DNA of 64,000 nucleotides from Rhinopithecus roxellana (lineage: Eukaryota > Chordata > Mammalia > Primates > Cercopithecidae), in assembly GCF_007565055.1 (NCBI RefSeq), contig NC_044560.1, positions 43,543,030 through 43,607,029 of the forward strand, read 5' to 3'. The position numbers and the translations under genes are program-made. Of the stretch, positions 1 to 12,145 are shown one piece after another. Position 1 is the stretch's first letter; every line of letters starts with the position of its first letter. A model generated the notes under the pieces. It saw nothing but the letters and a program-made list of their open reading frames with translations. It was not told the DNA's origin and did no database searches.

Positions 1-639
1 CCCTTGCAGGCATTTGAGTTTGACACCTGCAGTGCAGTGGCAAAAGCTTAAGGAGAAGTACCACCAAGAAAGATGCCAAAAGACACATCTTTAGGCCACA
101 GTCCAGAAGAAAGTGGAACAGACTGAGAATCCTCTCCTGACTCTGCTCTTAATCAGCAGGGTGGCCTTGATCCATTCTCCTTCTCTCAGCAGTAAAATCG
201 AAGATGTTGAAATGCATGGTTCTCTTGAGTTCTCAAAACTTTAATTGTCATTTCCTTCTCTCCTCCAAATGATGTCCACAGGGGAAAACCATAGGCATTT
301 AAATGCTACAGTTTGCTGTGTCCCAATTAATCAAGGTTTTGCTGTAAAAATGCATGCATAAATAGTAGCAGCTGTCAAGAGCGACATATAAAGCAACACA
401 CAAGAGAGAAGAGGAGGTATGCTGGAAAAAATCAGCTGAGCTGATGGATGACATTTAACCAAAGAAAATCTGAACTATTCCTATAATGTTTCTTAGGAGT
501 GGGGATATCTGTTCTTGGTGCCTGATGGGGTTCTGAGTCTTATTAGAAAACAGGACAAATTTCCCAAGTAGGGCATTTTCTTAAAAAAAGATAATTCAAT
601 ATCATGAAACCTGTGTTTCCTTGAAGCTCTAATAGTAAT
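1..639. other. No gene or repeat recognised
   Basis: Mixed-composition unique-looking DNA; no splice-flanked open frame was seen on either strand. Confidence 0.5.
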
Positions 640-830
640 AAAAATAACTGCCATTGATTATTTATCATTTGCCAAGTGCCTTACCTACCTTAAATCTACA
701 GATTCTATTCTTATTTTGAGGCAGACATGGAGAGGTTAAGTAACTGGCCCAGGGTTACACAACCATCAGTTAGAATTCAAACTTCCATCTTTCTGATCAT
801 GCTTTGGCCACTGCGGCAGCCTAAAGAGGC
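640..830 (-). mobile_element. MIR
   Basis: 'gagaggttaagtaactggcccagggttacaca' region matches the reversed MIR core. The 84-codon frame at 727-981 largely overlaps it and is not a gene. Confidence 0.75.
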
Positions 831-1180
831 AATTCCACTAATCAAAGTGAAAGCTGAAGGACATTTAGGTCATTCCTTAGATCTGACCTGCCTTACTAAG
901 TGTGGTCAGTGGAAAATGGTTTGGGCAACTTATGAAAATTGCCCTTGCTTTACCTCCCACATGGCAGGTTCTGCTCAGTGAAACCTGAAAGTTTTCAATT
1001 AATGTAGCCTCCCAATAAGCAATCTTGTTTTGTAAACATTGCTTAAAGACTTTTTATGTTGTACTCCTAAAAAAATGGAATTTTGCTATTCTTGGAAATT
1101 TAAAATCACTAGAAGGGGAAAAAATTCTCATTAAAAGCAAGTTCCTAACTAAAAAAAAAAAAAAAAAGTTTGACCTCTAT

Positions 1181-1388
1181 TGTGTTTGCACACGTAGATG
1201 TGTATAAATAGGTGCGTCTGTAGATTAAAGAGACGTCAAGGTATGGCAGAAAAACCACTAGCTTTTGGAGGAAAATTCCAACTGTGTTTGCTTGTAAACG
1301 TGGATGTGTATAAATATGTGTGTGTGTAGATTAAACAGACATCAAGGCATGGCAGAAAAACTACTAGCTTTTGGAGGAAAATTACAAC
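1181..1388. repeat. Tandem duplication of a ~104-bp unit
   Basis: Unit 1 at 1181-1282 and unit 2 at 1283-1388 both run from TGTGTTTGC through GATGTGTATAAATA and a stretch containing TAGCTTTTGGAGGAAAATT to CAAC. They differ by a few substitutions and a 4-base indel. No coding role is apparent. Confidence 0.9.
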
Positions 1389-1510
1389 AATGTTTGAGTC
1401 CTAGACCTGTTATATGCAGTTTCCTATAATCTGCTTAACCACTCAGCCACATTCCCTTTCTATGCAGTGGAGGAAACTACCTGTCCTTCCACACACAAAG
1501 AATCAAATGA

Positions 1511-1823
1511 GGCTGGGCGCAGTGGCTCACGCATGTAATCCCAGCACTTTGGGAGGCTTAGGCAGGCAGATCACCTGAGGTTGGGAGTTTGAGACCAGCC
1601 TGGCCAACATGGTGAAACCCCGTCTCTACTAAAAAAATAATAAAAATAAAATAAAATAAAAAATAGCCAGGCGTGGTGGCATAAGTCTGTAGCTCCAGCT
1701 ATTTGGGGGGCTGAGGCAGGAGAATCACTTGAACCCGGGAGGCAGAGGTTGCAGTGAGCCGAGATCATGCCACTGCACTCCAGCCTGGGTAACAGAGGGA
1801 GACTCAGTCTCAAAAAAAAAAGA
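1511..1823 (+). mobile_element. Alu (AluS-type)
   Basis: Full-length Alu beginning GGCTGGGCGCAGTGG with an A-rich tail. Flanked by the target duplication AAAGAATCAAATGAGG. Confidence 0.95.
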
Positions 1824-2134
1824 AAAGAATCAAATGAGGCACATGGAAGCACATAATAAACACTAAAGCCCTATTTAAATACTGCATTTTATCAAATCTA
1901 AGAAACTATCCATTTTAAGTCACAACATAAAATATGCTACTAAAGAAAGTATGACATACTATCAATCTTAAGATACCTCAAGATTTCTTAAATGTTAATA
2001 TGTTAAAAAAAACTTTTATAATTATGTAACAAATGTTATTATTTGACTGTATATTAGTCTGAGAATATATTTGCCAATTTATAATTCATGTGTTTTGAGC
2101 AACTCTGGCAGGTGAAGACAATACCCATCATGTT

Positions 2135-2195
2135 TTACCAGGTCTAGCACAGTGCCTGCCAAGTAACAGGTGCTCAGTAAGTATCTGCTAATTGA
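2135..2195 (+). mobile_element. MIR 3' end
   Basis: 'gcacagtgcctgccaagtaacaggtgctcagtaagta' fits the MIR tail. Confidence 0.6.
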
Positions 2196-2351
2196 ATGAA
2201 AATACCAAAAAAGTTTATTTTGGAAGCCATCTTTAGTTTACAGGAAAAATTGCTCTGGTTTCTTTAATGAGCTCACTTAAAAAACACATTTCCATTTGCT
2301 AACATTTAACTTATCCTTGACTTTTCAAGGACATGCTCATAGTATAATGTT

Positions 2352-2736
2352 TGCCTTAGTTCATTTTGTGCTGCTATAATAGAATACAGGAGACTGGGTA
2401 ATTTACAAAGAGCAGAGATTTATTTCTCACAGTTTCTGGGGCCAGGAAGTCCAAGATCAAGGAGCCTACATCTGGTGAGGGCCTTCGTGCTGCATCATCC
2501 CATGATAGAAGGCAGGAGGGCAAGAGAGGATGAGAAAGCAAGAGAGAGCAAAGGGGTTGAGGGGGAGGCAAACTCACTTTTATCAAGAGTGCACTCCCAT
2601 AGTAATGGCATTAATCCATTCATGAGGGTGGAGCCCTCATGGCCTAATCACCTGTTAATGGTACCACCTCTTATTACTGTCAGAATGGCAATTAAATTTC
2701 AATATGCGTTGTGGAGGGGATATTCAAACCATAGCA
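2352..2736 (-). mobile_element. Solo MST-type ERVL-MaLR LTR
   Basis: On the minus strand it begins TGCTATGGTTTGAAT and ends GAACTAAGGCA, with the AATAAAT polyadenylation-type motif and 'TACCCAGTCTC' near the end, matching the MSTA/MSTB pattern. A perfect 5-base target duplication ATGTT flanks it (2347-2351 and 2737-2741). Length about 385 bp is close to that of a complete LTR; no internal sequence is attached, so it is a solo LTR. Confidence 0.9.
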
Positions 2737-2829
2737 ATGTTATACTGTGATATATATATTTTATATATATGTATATAAAATCCACAGTTCCTGGCTCATA
2801 ACTCCCATAACCCTTGACAAAGTAAACAA

Positions 2830-2881
2830 AATCTCTCTCTCTCTCTTTCTCTCTCTCTTTTTCTCTCTCTCTCTCTTTCTG
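2830..2881. repeat. Pyrimidine (TC)n microsatellite
   Basis: Interrupted TC dinucleotide tract with occasional TTT, just right of an MST-type LTR and a TATATA patch at 2750-2775. Confidence 0.9.
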
Positions 2882-2889
2882 ATGTTCTC

Positions 2890-3645
2890 CCTCCCTACTT
2901 TCACCTGTCCAAGGCAGGACTCTTATCTGATTGTGGGTCATAAGACCCTTATCCCAGAGGGTGTCCTGCCCCATCCCTGAGGGAAGAAATGCTGCACAGA
3001 GAAGGCAAATAGAGTCTAAAAAGGCCTTAACGGGTTTAGATCATATACTTTTTGTCCATGAATCACATTTTAACACAGTTGTTCAAGCTTCAATCATGCC
3101 TACCCAATGAAGTCTTCATACAAGGCCCAAGAGGACAAGGTTTGGGGACCTTCCAGATAGCTAAGTGGAGGTTCCTGGAGGATGGTGCACCCAGAGAAGG
3201 CATGGCAGCTCGGCATCCCTTTCCCTGTATCTTTGTAATGTGTATTACAACCCAATAAACTTGTCTCCCTGAGTTTTTGAGTGGAGCCACTCCAGCAAAT
3301 TAATCAACCCAAAGAGGGGATCACAGGAACCCAAACTTGAAGCTGGTTGATCAGAAGTTTTAGAGGCCCAGACTTGCAACTGGTGTCTGAAAGTGGAGGT
3401 GGTAGGTTGGGGGAGCAGTTATGGGGACTGTGTCAGTGGTACCTGACGCTATCTCCTGGTAAATAGTTTCAGAATTGGAGGACACGCAGCTGGTGTCCAC
3501 TGCAGAACTGATTGTTTGCGGAGGAAAAAGTACCCATTTGGTCACAGAAGCCTTTAATCTGTGTTGATTGTTGTTGTGAGAAAATAAGAAAAAGCACTTT
3601 GAGTGTGTTTTTCCACACACAGATACACCTACATTACTGTTTCAA
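2890..3645 (+). mobile_element. Probable old LTR-type repeat
   Basis: The CAATAAACTTGTCTCCCTGAG polyadenylation-type region at about 3250-3271 and the following sequence with GCTGGTTGATCAGAAG and 'ctggtgtcc' resemble a dispersed ERV LTR and its adjoining leader as I remember it. The family is not named and the borders are approximate. Confidence 0.45.
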
Positions 3646-3649
3646 GAGT

Positions 3650-4810
3650 AACTCATGGAAACATCAGTCCTTTTCATATGTCATTTTACAAGTAGGAAAA
3701 CGTCAGCTTCTCAAGTGAGCTGAAGACTATGATGGGCTGGTTCTGTGATCAACTCCTCTCAGTCTTGAAGAAAACACTGAAAATTTTTGTGTAGTAAGTA
3801 GTTCCCCGAAGTCAGCTGCAAACCAACACTGAAGTAAAAGTTTTCCTAAATCCTGGATAGTCCCATGTTTGGCCCTGAGCCCATCATGTGTGATTTTATG
3901 TTCAAGATCCTTAAAATCTGGATGCTTCTTTTTGTAACTCCATTGTGCCTAACAGGATACTGGGCCACAGGGCATGTAGAACTTGGGGCAAATCCTCTAT
4001 GATGGTGATGCAGAAGGCAGTCACTACCCCAGACACAGGTGGAACAAATTCTTGGGATGCTGAGTCTCCAGAGCACCAAATCACTGCTGCTCACTTGACC
4101 ACATCTAATTAGAGGGAAGGAACTAGCATTTTCTGATGCTAGTTACTAGCATTAGTAAACTAAGTGCATTGGTTTTTCATGTATTTATCCATTCGAATGT
4201 GAAAGGTTTCATGAGAAGGATTACCACACCCAAAGAGATTAAAACTCTAGAATGCAGCTGAGTGTGGGCTAAGCAGTGATTGCTAGTGATCCTCAATATT
4301 GCTCTCCATCTTCTATGATTCCATGCCCTTTAGCTGGGCATGTGGCCACATAGTATAAATATTTTTCAGTCTCTTTCATGTCTTGGACCTGCCACATGCA
4401 AGTTTTCTATAATCCAGTAGGTGCATACATAGGACTAAGTTGTAGCCATTGTAATTACAAGCAAAAATATGTGCAATTTCTGGTATGGATCCTTAAAAGG
4501 GAGGGTAGGTGGTATGTCCTTCCAATCCTTTTCTCTTTCTTCTAGTTGGAATATGGAGCTCCAGCAGGTACTTGGACCATGAGTTAACCTTGAGGGTAGA
4601 AGACATTCACAATGAAGCAGTAAAACAGAAGAACTCCGAGCTCCAGAGAGCCCTAGCAACCCTAGACTGATTATCTCTAGATTACTTAGAGGTGAGAGGA
4701 AAACAAGGTACTTAGTTATTAATTTTGCCACTGTTATTTTGCTTTTTTCTGTTATGTGCATCCAAACCAACTGAGGTACAAACTGCCACCATTAACCACT
4801 GGATTTCAGA
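3650..4810. other. No gene recognised
   Basis: Unique-looking sequence with only short open frames (minus frames at 3846-4094 and 4435-4770). These lack splice signals or recognisable protein features. Confidence 0.5.
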
Positions 4811-4829
4811 TTTTTTTTCTTTTTGCTTT

Positions 4830-4862
<33 letters not shown>

Positions 4863-5132
4863 CAGAGTTTTCACACTCTTGTTGCCCAGGCTGGAGCACA
4901 GTGGCACAATCTCGGCTCGCCTCCCGGGTTCAAGCAGTTCTACTGCCTCAGCCTCCCAAGTGACTGGGATTACAAGCACACACCATCATGCCCAGCTCAT
5001 TCTTTTGTGTTTTTAGTAGAGACGGGCTTTCACCATGTTGGCCAGGCTGGTCTTGAACTCTTGACCTCAGGTGATCCACCTGCCTCGGCCTCCCAAAGTG
5101 CTGGGATTACAGGCATGAGCCCCTGTGCCCGG
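4811..5132 (-). mobile_element. Alu, minus strand
   Basis: Poly-T followed by GACAGAGTTTTCACACTCTT and ending at GTGCCCGG. TTTCAGAT recurs at both flanks. Confidence 0.95.
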
Positions 5133-5149
5133 ACACTTTCAGATATTGA

Positions 5150-5345
5150 TTTACAACAATATTTACTAGGAATTACATGTTCATGTGGTCATGGACAAAT
5201 TTGGTAACTTCTCTAAGCCTCTGTTTTCTCATCCATAAAATACTAATAAAAACAGAGTAGTTATTAAAATTGCATAACATAAAGCACATAAAGAGCTTAG
5301 CATAATGCCTGGCATATAGTGAGGGTTTAATGAATGCTATCTATT
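5150..5345 (+). mobile_element. MIR
   Basis: 'aacttctctaagcctctgttttctcatc' and 'cttagcataatgcctggcatatagt' are the MIR core and tail. Confidence 0.8.
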
Positions 5346-5754
5346 GTGTTATTTGTTGTCATTGTCCTTCAACATAGCTGAGTCTATTGTGTCTGACTCC
5401 AAAGCCAGTGATCACTCCATCTCATCCTGCTATCCAAGGGCTGCCTTTCAGGACAGACCCAGCCCAGAGATGTGGACCCCTGACTCTGCTATCAGTGAAT
5501 TCCCTAGTACAGCTATCCCTTCCTTTGGGTGTAATTCTCTTTCTTTGATCTACCTGCATGATCTCAATACAGTCTAGAATATTTTAAGCCATCAAAGGTG
5601 ATACAGAGCTTAAAGCAAAATGTCAGTGTTATGACACAGTGGTTCTAAGACTATTAGCTTCAATATGGCCAACTGAGAGTCTGACTCATTTTCTATTTGT
5701 GCTAAAAGTAAACTTAGGTAATAAGTGGGGGCATTTTTATTTTATTATTCTATC

Positions 5755-5990
5755 TTTTTACTTTCTATTAGGGAAATTTTCAAACATATTCAAAAGTAGG
5801 GAAAATCATATGATGGACTCTGTATGTATCACTCAGCATCAACACTTACCAAGTTGGTCCACTTCTCCATCATCCGGGAAAGACACTGGTGTTGATGCTG
5901 ACATCCCTATCAAGGACAATAACTATCATGGCTCTCAGTGCCTTGATATAACGTGGGATGTGTGGCCTTCTGGCCAAGCATCTGTGATTT
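5755..5990 (+). mobile_element. Ancient L1M-like repeat fragment
   Basis: 'attttcaaacatattcaaaagta' followed by 'atcactcagcatcaacacttacc' fits a dispersed old repeat also seen diverged at 13445-13555 and 43355-43470. Family uncertain. Confidence 0.45.
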
Positions 5991-6074
5991 CATATTGTTG
6001 GAGCATTCATTATATCCCTGCGGGTTGCAGCTCTCTGTAAGTTTGCTGTGGCCTGACCAAGAAAGAAGGCATAT

Positions 6075-6124
6075 GCAGATTTCTACAGAAATGATAATTG
6101 CAGATTTCTACAGAAATTACAATT
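6075..6124. repeat. Two direct copies of a 25-mer
   Basis: GCAGATTTCTACAGAAAT is repeated exactly at 6075 and 6100, followed by GATAATT and TACAATT respectively. A small tandem duplication in non-coding DNA. Confidence 0.9.
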
Positions 6125-6718
6125 CCAGTAAAGAATTTGAGATGAGGAAGGCTAATATCTCTCAGAGTACAAAGTGATTTTGGAACATAAAGTATTTCTT
6201 TGGGTTGAATTACGTAGAAGTTTGTCACTGTACCTGTGTTCCTGAACTACTTGTGAAACATGAATAAGTGGGCTAAGAAATTGTTTATCATAATAAATAA
6301 TTAACAAACACTTCGAACAGTAAAAAAAAAAAAAAAAAAGTCGTGGTCAGTCTTTTTTCACATGTATAGACCCCTAACTACTACTGTTAAGCAAATTCCA
6401 GACTTCATAATTTGGGGGGAGTAACGATCAGATTTCATCTGTACTAGAATCGTGGCAAAGTACCATTCCACCTGCTTGCTGAGAAGCCAAAGCTGTTCCC
6501 TAACCAGTTTCTCTTCAGGAGACTGTCAAAGGAAAATGCATGCCTTCCCATTTCCTTTTTTTCCAGTAAAAACAACGTATCATTCATTCAGCTTCTTGTC
6601 CTCACCTCACCTCCCACCTTCACCCACCCTAGACCCACAAAACATGCCTCATTTTCAAGTACTAGTTGTAATCTTAGGCCTTGCTGCCCAACAGATCTCA
6701 AAATCAGCATGGAAGTAA

Positions 6719-7417
6719 TGTAACCATCCAACTAGTTCACCTTGCCCGCTGCCCAGATAAGAGCTGATTTATCAAGACAGGGAATTGCAATAGAGAAAGA
6801 GTGTAATTCACGCAGAGCCAGCTGAACGGGAGATCAGTTTTATTACTCGAATCAGTCTCCCTGGAAAATTCAGACACTAGGGTTTTTTAAAGGATGATTT
6901 GGCACGTAGAGGTCCAGGGAGTGGGGAGTGCTGATTGATCGGGTCAGAGATGGAATCACAGGGGGTCAAAGTGGGTTCTTCTTGCTGTCTTCTGTTCCTG
7001 GGAGGGATTGCAAAACTGGTTGCACCAGATTACCAGTCTGGGTGGCGCCAGCTGGTGCCTCAGAATGCAAGGTCTGAAAAACATCTCAGACCAATCTTAG
7101 GTTTTACAATAATGTTACCCTAAGGAGCAACCGGGGAGGTTCAGAACTTGAAGCCGCTAACTACAGGACTCCTAAACCTACATTTCTAATCTTGCAGCTA
7201 ATACGTTAGTCCTACATGGGCAGTCTGGTTCCAGGCAAGAAGGGCTGTTATCATCTTTGTTTCAAGGTTTAACTAAGTTCCTCCCAAACTTAGTTCAGCC
7301 TGTGCCCAACAATGAACGAGAGCAGCTTGAAGGTTAGAAGCAAAAATGGAATCATTAAGTCAGATCTGTCACTGTCATAATTTTCTCACTGTTATAATTT
7401 TTACAAAGGCAGTTTCA
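6719..7417 (-). mobile_element. ERV1 (class I endogenous retrovirus) LTR
   Basis: The minus-strand sequence starts TGAAACTGCCTTTG, has an ATAAAACTGAT polyadenylation-type region near 6840 and a U5 with GGGCAAGGTGAAC, ending near TTACA. It is clearly related to the LTR at about 61670-61915, sharing 'gcagagccagctg' and TAGAGAAAG blocks. TG...CA ends are visible; the flanking four bases GTAA/TTAA differ by one, so a target duplication is only weakly supported. No internal retroviral sequence follows, so it is probably a solo LTR. Exact subfamily not known. Confidence 0.75.
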
Positions 7418-7554
7418 TTAAGTTTTGCCAAAATAGAAGAAATGTATGGACTACTAAAGCTGGAGGGAGTTATGAATTTCTTACCTTTCAATTTAAAGAT
7501 AAGAAAATTGAGACAGAAAAATGGAAAAATTGATTCACATTTTAGTTTTCTAAA

Positions 7555-8031
7555 ATGCAGATCTAATTATGTGACTCAGTTGCTTAAAACTATTCAAGGT
7601 TTCCTATCACCCTCAGTCAAAGGTAGTCAGCATAATGGACTCTGCATTCTAGGTCCAGCTAATTTCCCTCAAGACTCAGCCCCCAGCCTTCACCACTTTC
7701 CCCTTCCCAACCTCTTTCTAAGTCCAGACAAAGAGCTTTGTTGTGATCCCCCACCTGGCCAATCCCAGCCTGCCCTTCAGATCCCTAAGTGGATAGCACT
7801 TCCCAGGATATCATCCAATTTCTCAAAACCACATTTGATATCATTTTATGAGGTCCCGTAGAACATTCTACATCGCCTAACATAGCACTTACAACATGCC
7901 ACACTGAAATTGCCTGTTTAAATGTATGACTTCCCACACCAGACTGTAAGCTCCATGATGGCAGGGCCATATTTGGTACCTAACTCCATGCCTGACACAG
8001 GGTAGATGCCTGATAAAGATGTGCTGAATGA
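7555..8031 (+). mobile_element. L2 LINE 3' part
   Basis: 'ctgtaagctccatgatggcagggcc' near 7946 and 'ctgataaagatgtgctgaatga' mark the L2 3' end; a few bases resume after the Alu at 8329-8345. Confidence 0.8.
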
Positions 8032-8328
8032 GGCTGGGCGCGGTGGCTCACTCCTGTAATCCCAGCACTTTGGGAGGCTGAGGCGGGTGGATCACAAGGT
8101 CAGGAGTTCAAGACCAGCCTGGCCAACAGAGTGAAACCCCGTCTCTAATAAAAATACAAATAATTAGCCGGGCATGGTGGTGGGTGCCTGTAGTCCCAGC
8201 TACTTGGGAGGCTGAGTCAGAGAATTGCTTGAACCCAGGAGACGGAGGTTGTGGTGAGCCGAGATCGCACCACTGCACTCCAGCCTGGGTGACAGAGCTA
8301 GACTCCGTCTCAAAAAAAAAAAAAAAAA
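8032..8328 (+). mobile_element. Alu (AluS-type) inside an L2
   Basis: GGCTGGGCGCGGTGGCTCAC start, A16-18 tail. Flanks AAGATGTG(CTG/TCA)AATGA form an aged target duplication. Confidence 0.95.
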
Positions 8329-9169
8329 GATGTGTCAAATGAATAAATAACTACTGCTACTGGGCAGAGTCAGTCAACAACCTATGAAAAGGTGTTCTGC
8401 GCTGTTTAGGACCCAAGGAAGGTTAGCCTTTGCACTTATTACTGATTAAGGTCACAGAGCTACATATAGGAGACTGGTTTTCTGACCAGTCCGGGTCAGA
8501 GTTCTCAGCATTCCATTACACTGCTTAATATGAATTTGGCCAATAAAGTTGTCACTTATTGCTACTTTCCATTTCTACTGTATTAAAGTAGACAAACAGA
8601 TTTGTAGCCTATTGAAATTATTTTAGTTGAAAACTTTGACTTTATTTTTGATCCGAGTAGGAGACTGACAAACTCCAGACCATTTTTCTTAAAGACTTAT
8701 AGATCACCATTTTTTAAAATTCCCTTTGGGCCATATATTATTTATGAATAACAGAGTACGACTCTTTCATCTTTGCCTCTGAAATCACTATGCCCATGTG
8801 ATATAGACTATAGGGAACCATGTTGGTGAAAAATAAGAAGTTTTCAAAAGAAGGCAGAAGATTGCAAATTATAAAAAGGAAATGTCCAAGTAGTGGTAAG
8901 TATGTCTTAAGTTCATGGTACAAAGATAATGACAGCAGTGCTTTTCTAATGCCTTTATAGCTTTGGTCACCAGATTGGAGAGCATAGTGGTGTTGGTTTT
9001 CAATTCCATAAGGATTTACCAAGTATTACCATGGGGCCAGTTCCCTTGTCCCCAGTCTATCTTAAGTTTCAATGGGAAGCAATGATAGGAGGAAAAAAAA
9101 TAGCAAAGACCTATTAAATAATTCAGTAAAACTTACGTCAACACAAACCCCATTTACTAGAACTTTCTC

Positions 9170-9310
9170 AGTGTGGTAGTTAAGAACATGGGCTTTGGAC
9201 GTGGACAGACCTGGAATTCCAGCCTGGATATTTGAACTTGAGCAAAATATGTAACTTTTCTGAGTCTCAGTTTCTCATTCGTTCATTGAGGTACAACCCT
9301 ACTGATTGGC
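9170..9310 (+). mobile_element. MIR
   Basis: 'gtggtagttaagaacatgggctttgg' and 'tctgagtctcagtttctcat' match MIR. Confidence 0.8.
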
Positions 9311-9468
9311 CTTACATATTAAATTAGCTAGAGTAGCTATAATGTACATTTATTCTTTTGTCAACCAAGAAGAGTGGTCCCTTTTTCTGGGAAATTATCT
9401 TCTGTGGTTGGTTTAGAGCTGCCATAGCCCAGGGATGGGTACCTGTAACCAACCTAGGTCAGCCATGG

Positions 9469-9512
9469 CTTTTTCCCAGGACTTTTCCAGGACTTTTCCC
9501 AGGACTTTTCTA
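9469..9512. repeat. Short tandem repeat, about four 11-12-base units
   Basis: Successive CTTTTCCCAGGA-like units (one lacking a C, the last ending CTAGA) form a minisatellite-like patch. Confidence 0.8.
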
Positions 9513-10099
9513 GAATCCTTCCCTAGAGCAAAGATGACACACAGAGGTTGTAGGAGCCATTTTTTCTGACATGTGGAGATAAGTGATCTGAGAGAACAAT
9601 GTTGCTGAGGAGGGAGAAGTAAATTTGAGAGAGGAAGACAGGGAAATAGGAAAAACAGTGTTTATATTCTAGAAATTCAGGAGACCCAGATGCACTGCCA
9701 CCCTTTCTATAATTACAAGATCCCCCTTTTTCAATTTAGTTAATTCACATTGCATCTCTGTCACTTGTAATCAAAGGAATCCTGCCTAATACAGTACTTC
9801 ACACACTGCCTGTATCACTGTAGCTCAATATACTGAAATTATTGTGATTTCCTCACATAATTGGATTAGCACTTCCATCCCTACTTCTCTATAACACATA
9901 AAAAGAAAAACTTAAGATGCCTAAATAAAAGCTTACATTATAAATGTAGCAAAAATAATAAGCATCATGCTACCACTTAGAATCCTTACATATTCAATTA
10001 AACCTCCTATACTATTTTCTGGCTATAACTAACATTTATGCTGTACTCTATATTGTACAGAGAACATTTTTTAAGCAAAACATTGTCCAGGAGAAATAT

Positions 10100-10390
10100 A
10101 CTGTGAGCCATATATGTAATTTTTTAATTTCCAGCAGCCAAAATAGATTTTTACAAGTAAATTTAAAAAATACACAAGTGAATTAATTGTAATAACACTT
10201 TATTTAACTCAATGGGTACAATATATTGCCATTTCAACATGTAACAAATAAGATATTTTATATATTTTTCCATCTAAGTGTGCAAAATCTACTGTGTATC
10301 TTACAGCACATCTCAATTGGACTAGCCACATTTCAAATGCTCAATAGCCACTTATAGCCAGTGGCTACTACATCAGACAGTGCAGATATA
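10100..10390 (-). mobile_element. Ancient interspersed repeat, possibly a DNA transposon
   Basis: 'tttcaacatgtaac', 'cacatctcaattggactagccaca' (in two parts) and 'agccagtggctac' belong to a widely dispersed mammalian repeat. The same ATGTGGCTAGTGGCTA core occurs at 58730 and 59058. Family name not certain. Confidence 0.5.
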
Positions 10391-10394
10391 AATG

Positions 10395-10560
10395 CTGTAG
10401 TCAATCTTCACAACAATTTTAAGAAGATTGAAGCTTTTGTAATTACAGATGAAACTGAACTCAAAAAAATTAAGTGATTTTTTTCATAGTCAACAACTAA
10501 TCAGTGCCAAGCCCAGGCTCAAACCTTGGCCTTTGCCCTCTACATTTTCTGTTTATTTAT
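10395..10560 (-). mobile_element. MIR
   Basis: Reversed MIR pattern 'acagatgaaactgaactc...aaaccttggcctttgccctc'. Confidence 0.6.
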
Positions 10561-10914
10561 GCTACCCGTACAATAAGAACTGATGTTCACCATGATCCTG
10601 AAATACAGCCAAATCAAACAAATACATAAATAATGACATGACTTCACCTATAAAATGAAAAGACTGGATAGGTGGGCAATAGGTACAAGGATTTATCTTC
10701 TATATTTTCTGTTACATGTTGTTTACGCTATCCAGTTCACAAGTCAGGTTTCAAGAGAAAAACGGGTATTGCTGATATGTCTTAACCATTATCATTTTCT
10801 CTGACCTTTTCACAAAGTCCTTTCATGGCTTTTTCTTTGTAGCAACAAATGAATTCCTTGTTTTGATGCAAATTAACCCTGCCAATTAACAAGAAACTTG
10901 TTTTTTAGTTAAGG

Positions 10915-10960
10915 TAACTGAGTGAAAGTGCTTAGCACAATGCCTGGAACATAGCAATTT
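10915..10960 (+). mobile_element. MIR tail fragment
   Basis: GTGCTTAGCACAATGCCTGG matches the MIR 3' region. Confidence 0.55.
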
Positions 10961-11369
10961 ATGTTGATTTCCTTTGCATCATAGGGTAAACATGTTTTCA
11001 AGGAAAATTTAATACCTGGGAAAATACACTAATAGAACTTAAGTTTGATTCTAAATGAAAATTACATTCTTAAAAAAATCTGCCTCTGTATGTGCATTTC
11101 TGCCCCATATGTGCATAGATCAACATATTAACAATAATTAGCTCTTGATAATCGTATTAGAAATGACTTAAAGGAGATGTTTATTTTTGTATGTTATGAA
11201 AAAATGTTTGCAAAAATGGCTGCAATCATTCATCCCACTCACCCTCACTTGCTGCCATCCATACCACAATGCAGTATTATTTTATATTTCTTCTCACCAA
11301 GAGGTAGAGTATACTTTTTCACTCCTTGAATCTGGGCTGGCCTTATGACTTGCTTTGTATAATAGAGGG

Positions 11370-11790
11370 TGTTGGGGATTGAGTGTCTGTGTCACTCCAA
11401 AATTCCTATGTTGAAGGCCTAACTCCCAATGTGGTAGTATTTGGAGATGGGGGCCTTTGGAAGATGATTATGTTTAAATGAGGTTATGTGGGTAGGGCCC
11501 CCATCATGGGATTAGTGTCCTTATAAGGAAAAGAAAAAACACCAGAGCATATGCTCACTGTCTCTCTTGCTCTCTCTCTCTCACACCCCATCCACCCCCA
11601 TGTGAGGACTCAATGAGAAGGCAGCCAGCAGCCTTCTGCAAGCCAGGATAAGGGTCCTCGCTAGCAACTGAATCTGCCAGCACCTTTATCTTGACTTTCC
11701 CAGCCACCAGAACAGTGAGATATAAGTGTGTGTTGCTTACGCTATCTAGTCTATGATGTTCTGTTACAGCAGCCTGAGCTGACTGAGGCA
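11370..11790 (+). mobile_element. MLT1A-like ERVL-MaLR LTR
   Basis: It starts TGTTGGGGATTGAGTGTCTG and continues with TTCCTATGTTGAAGGCCTAA, 'tagggcccccatcatggg' and 'ccagaacagtgagatat', ending GAGCTGACTGAGGCA, the layout of MLT1A-class LTRs. It contains a CT-rich patch at 11560-11582. Sequence just after it is shared with 15407-15500 and looks like the start of MaLR internal sequence. Confidence 0.75.
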
Positions 11791-12060
11791 GAGGGGAAGT
11801 GCTGTTGTACCAGTTCCAGACATAAGCCCAAGAGCACTGTGGACTTCTGCTTGCTCTCTTGGCTCCTCTTCTCCTTCTCCAGGAGAACAAGCCCAAGCTA
11901 GTCTGCTGTAGGATGGGAGACCACAAGGAGGAGCTGATCCTGACATCCCAGTTGATGCCTCATACATTTGAGTGAGCCCCAATGACAACAGCTGAGGATG
12001 GCCAAGACTGGAAGAACTGCCCTCTGAGCCCATTTAAATTACTGCCAGCAGAATTGTGAC
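11791..12060 (+). mobile_element. Probable MaLR internal sequence next to the LTR
   Basis: Begins GAGGGGAAGTGCTGTTGTACC, which resembles the start of ERVL/MaLR internal sequence after the LTR. The first ~80 bases recur inverted at 15407-15475. No coding frame of note. Confidence 0.5.
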
Positions 12061-12145
12061 CCGAATGTATGCGTCTTAAGCCACTAATTTTTGGGGTGGT
12101 TATCTCAACACAGTGTAAGATAATAAAAAATAAAAATAAAAAAAC

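Larger units (their letters stand above)
8346..10099. other. Mostly unique sequence with one MIR
   Basis: AT-rich; apart from the MIR at 9170-9310 and the short tandem repeat at 9469, nothing was recognised. Confidence 0.5.

Noticed and set aside
4725..5207. 160-codon plus-strand open frame
   Set aside because: Most of it is the reverse strand of an Alu plus its poly-T tract, giving typical Alu-derived peptide; no gene.
7346..7861. 171-codon plus-strand open frame
   Set aside because: Spans the edge of an ERV1 LTR into an L2 3' end, both noncoding repeat sequence in this state.
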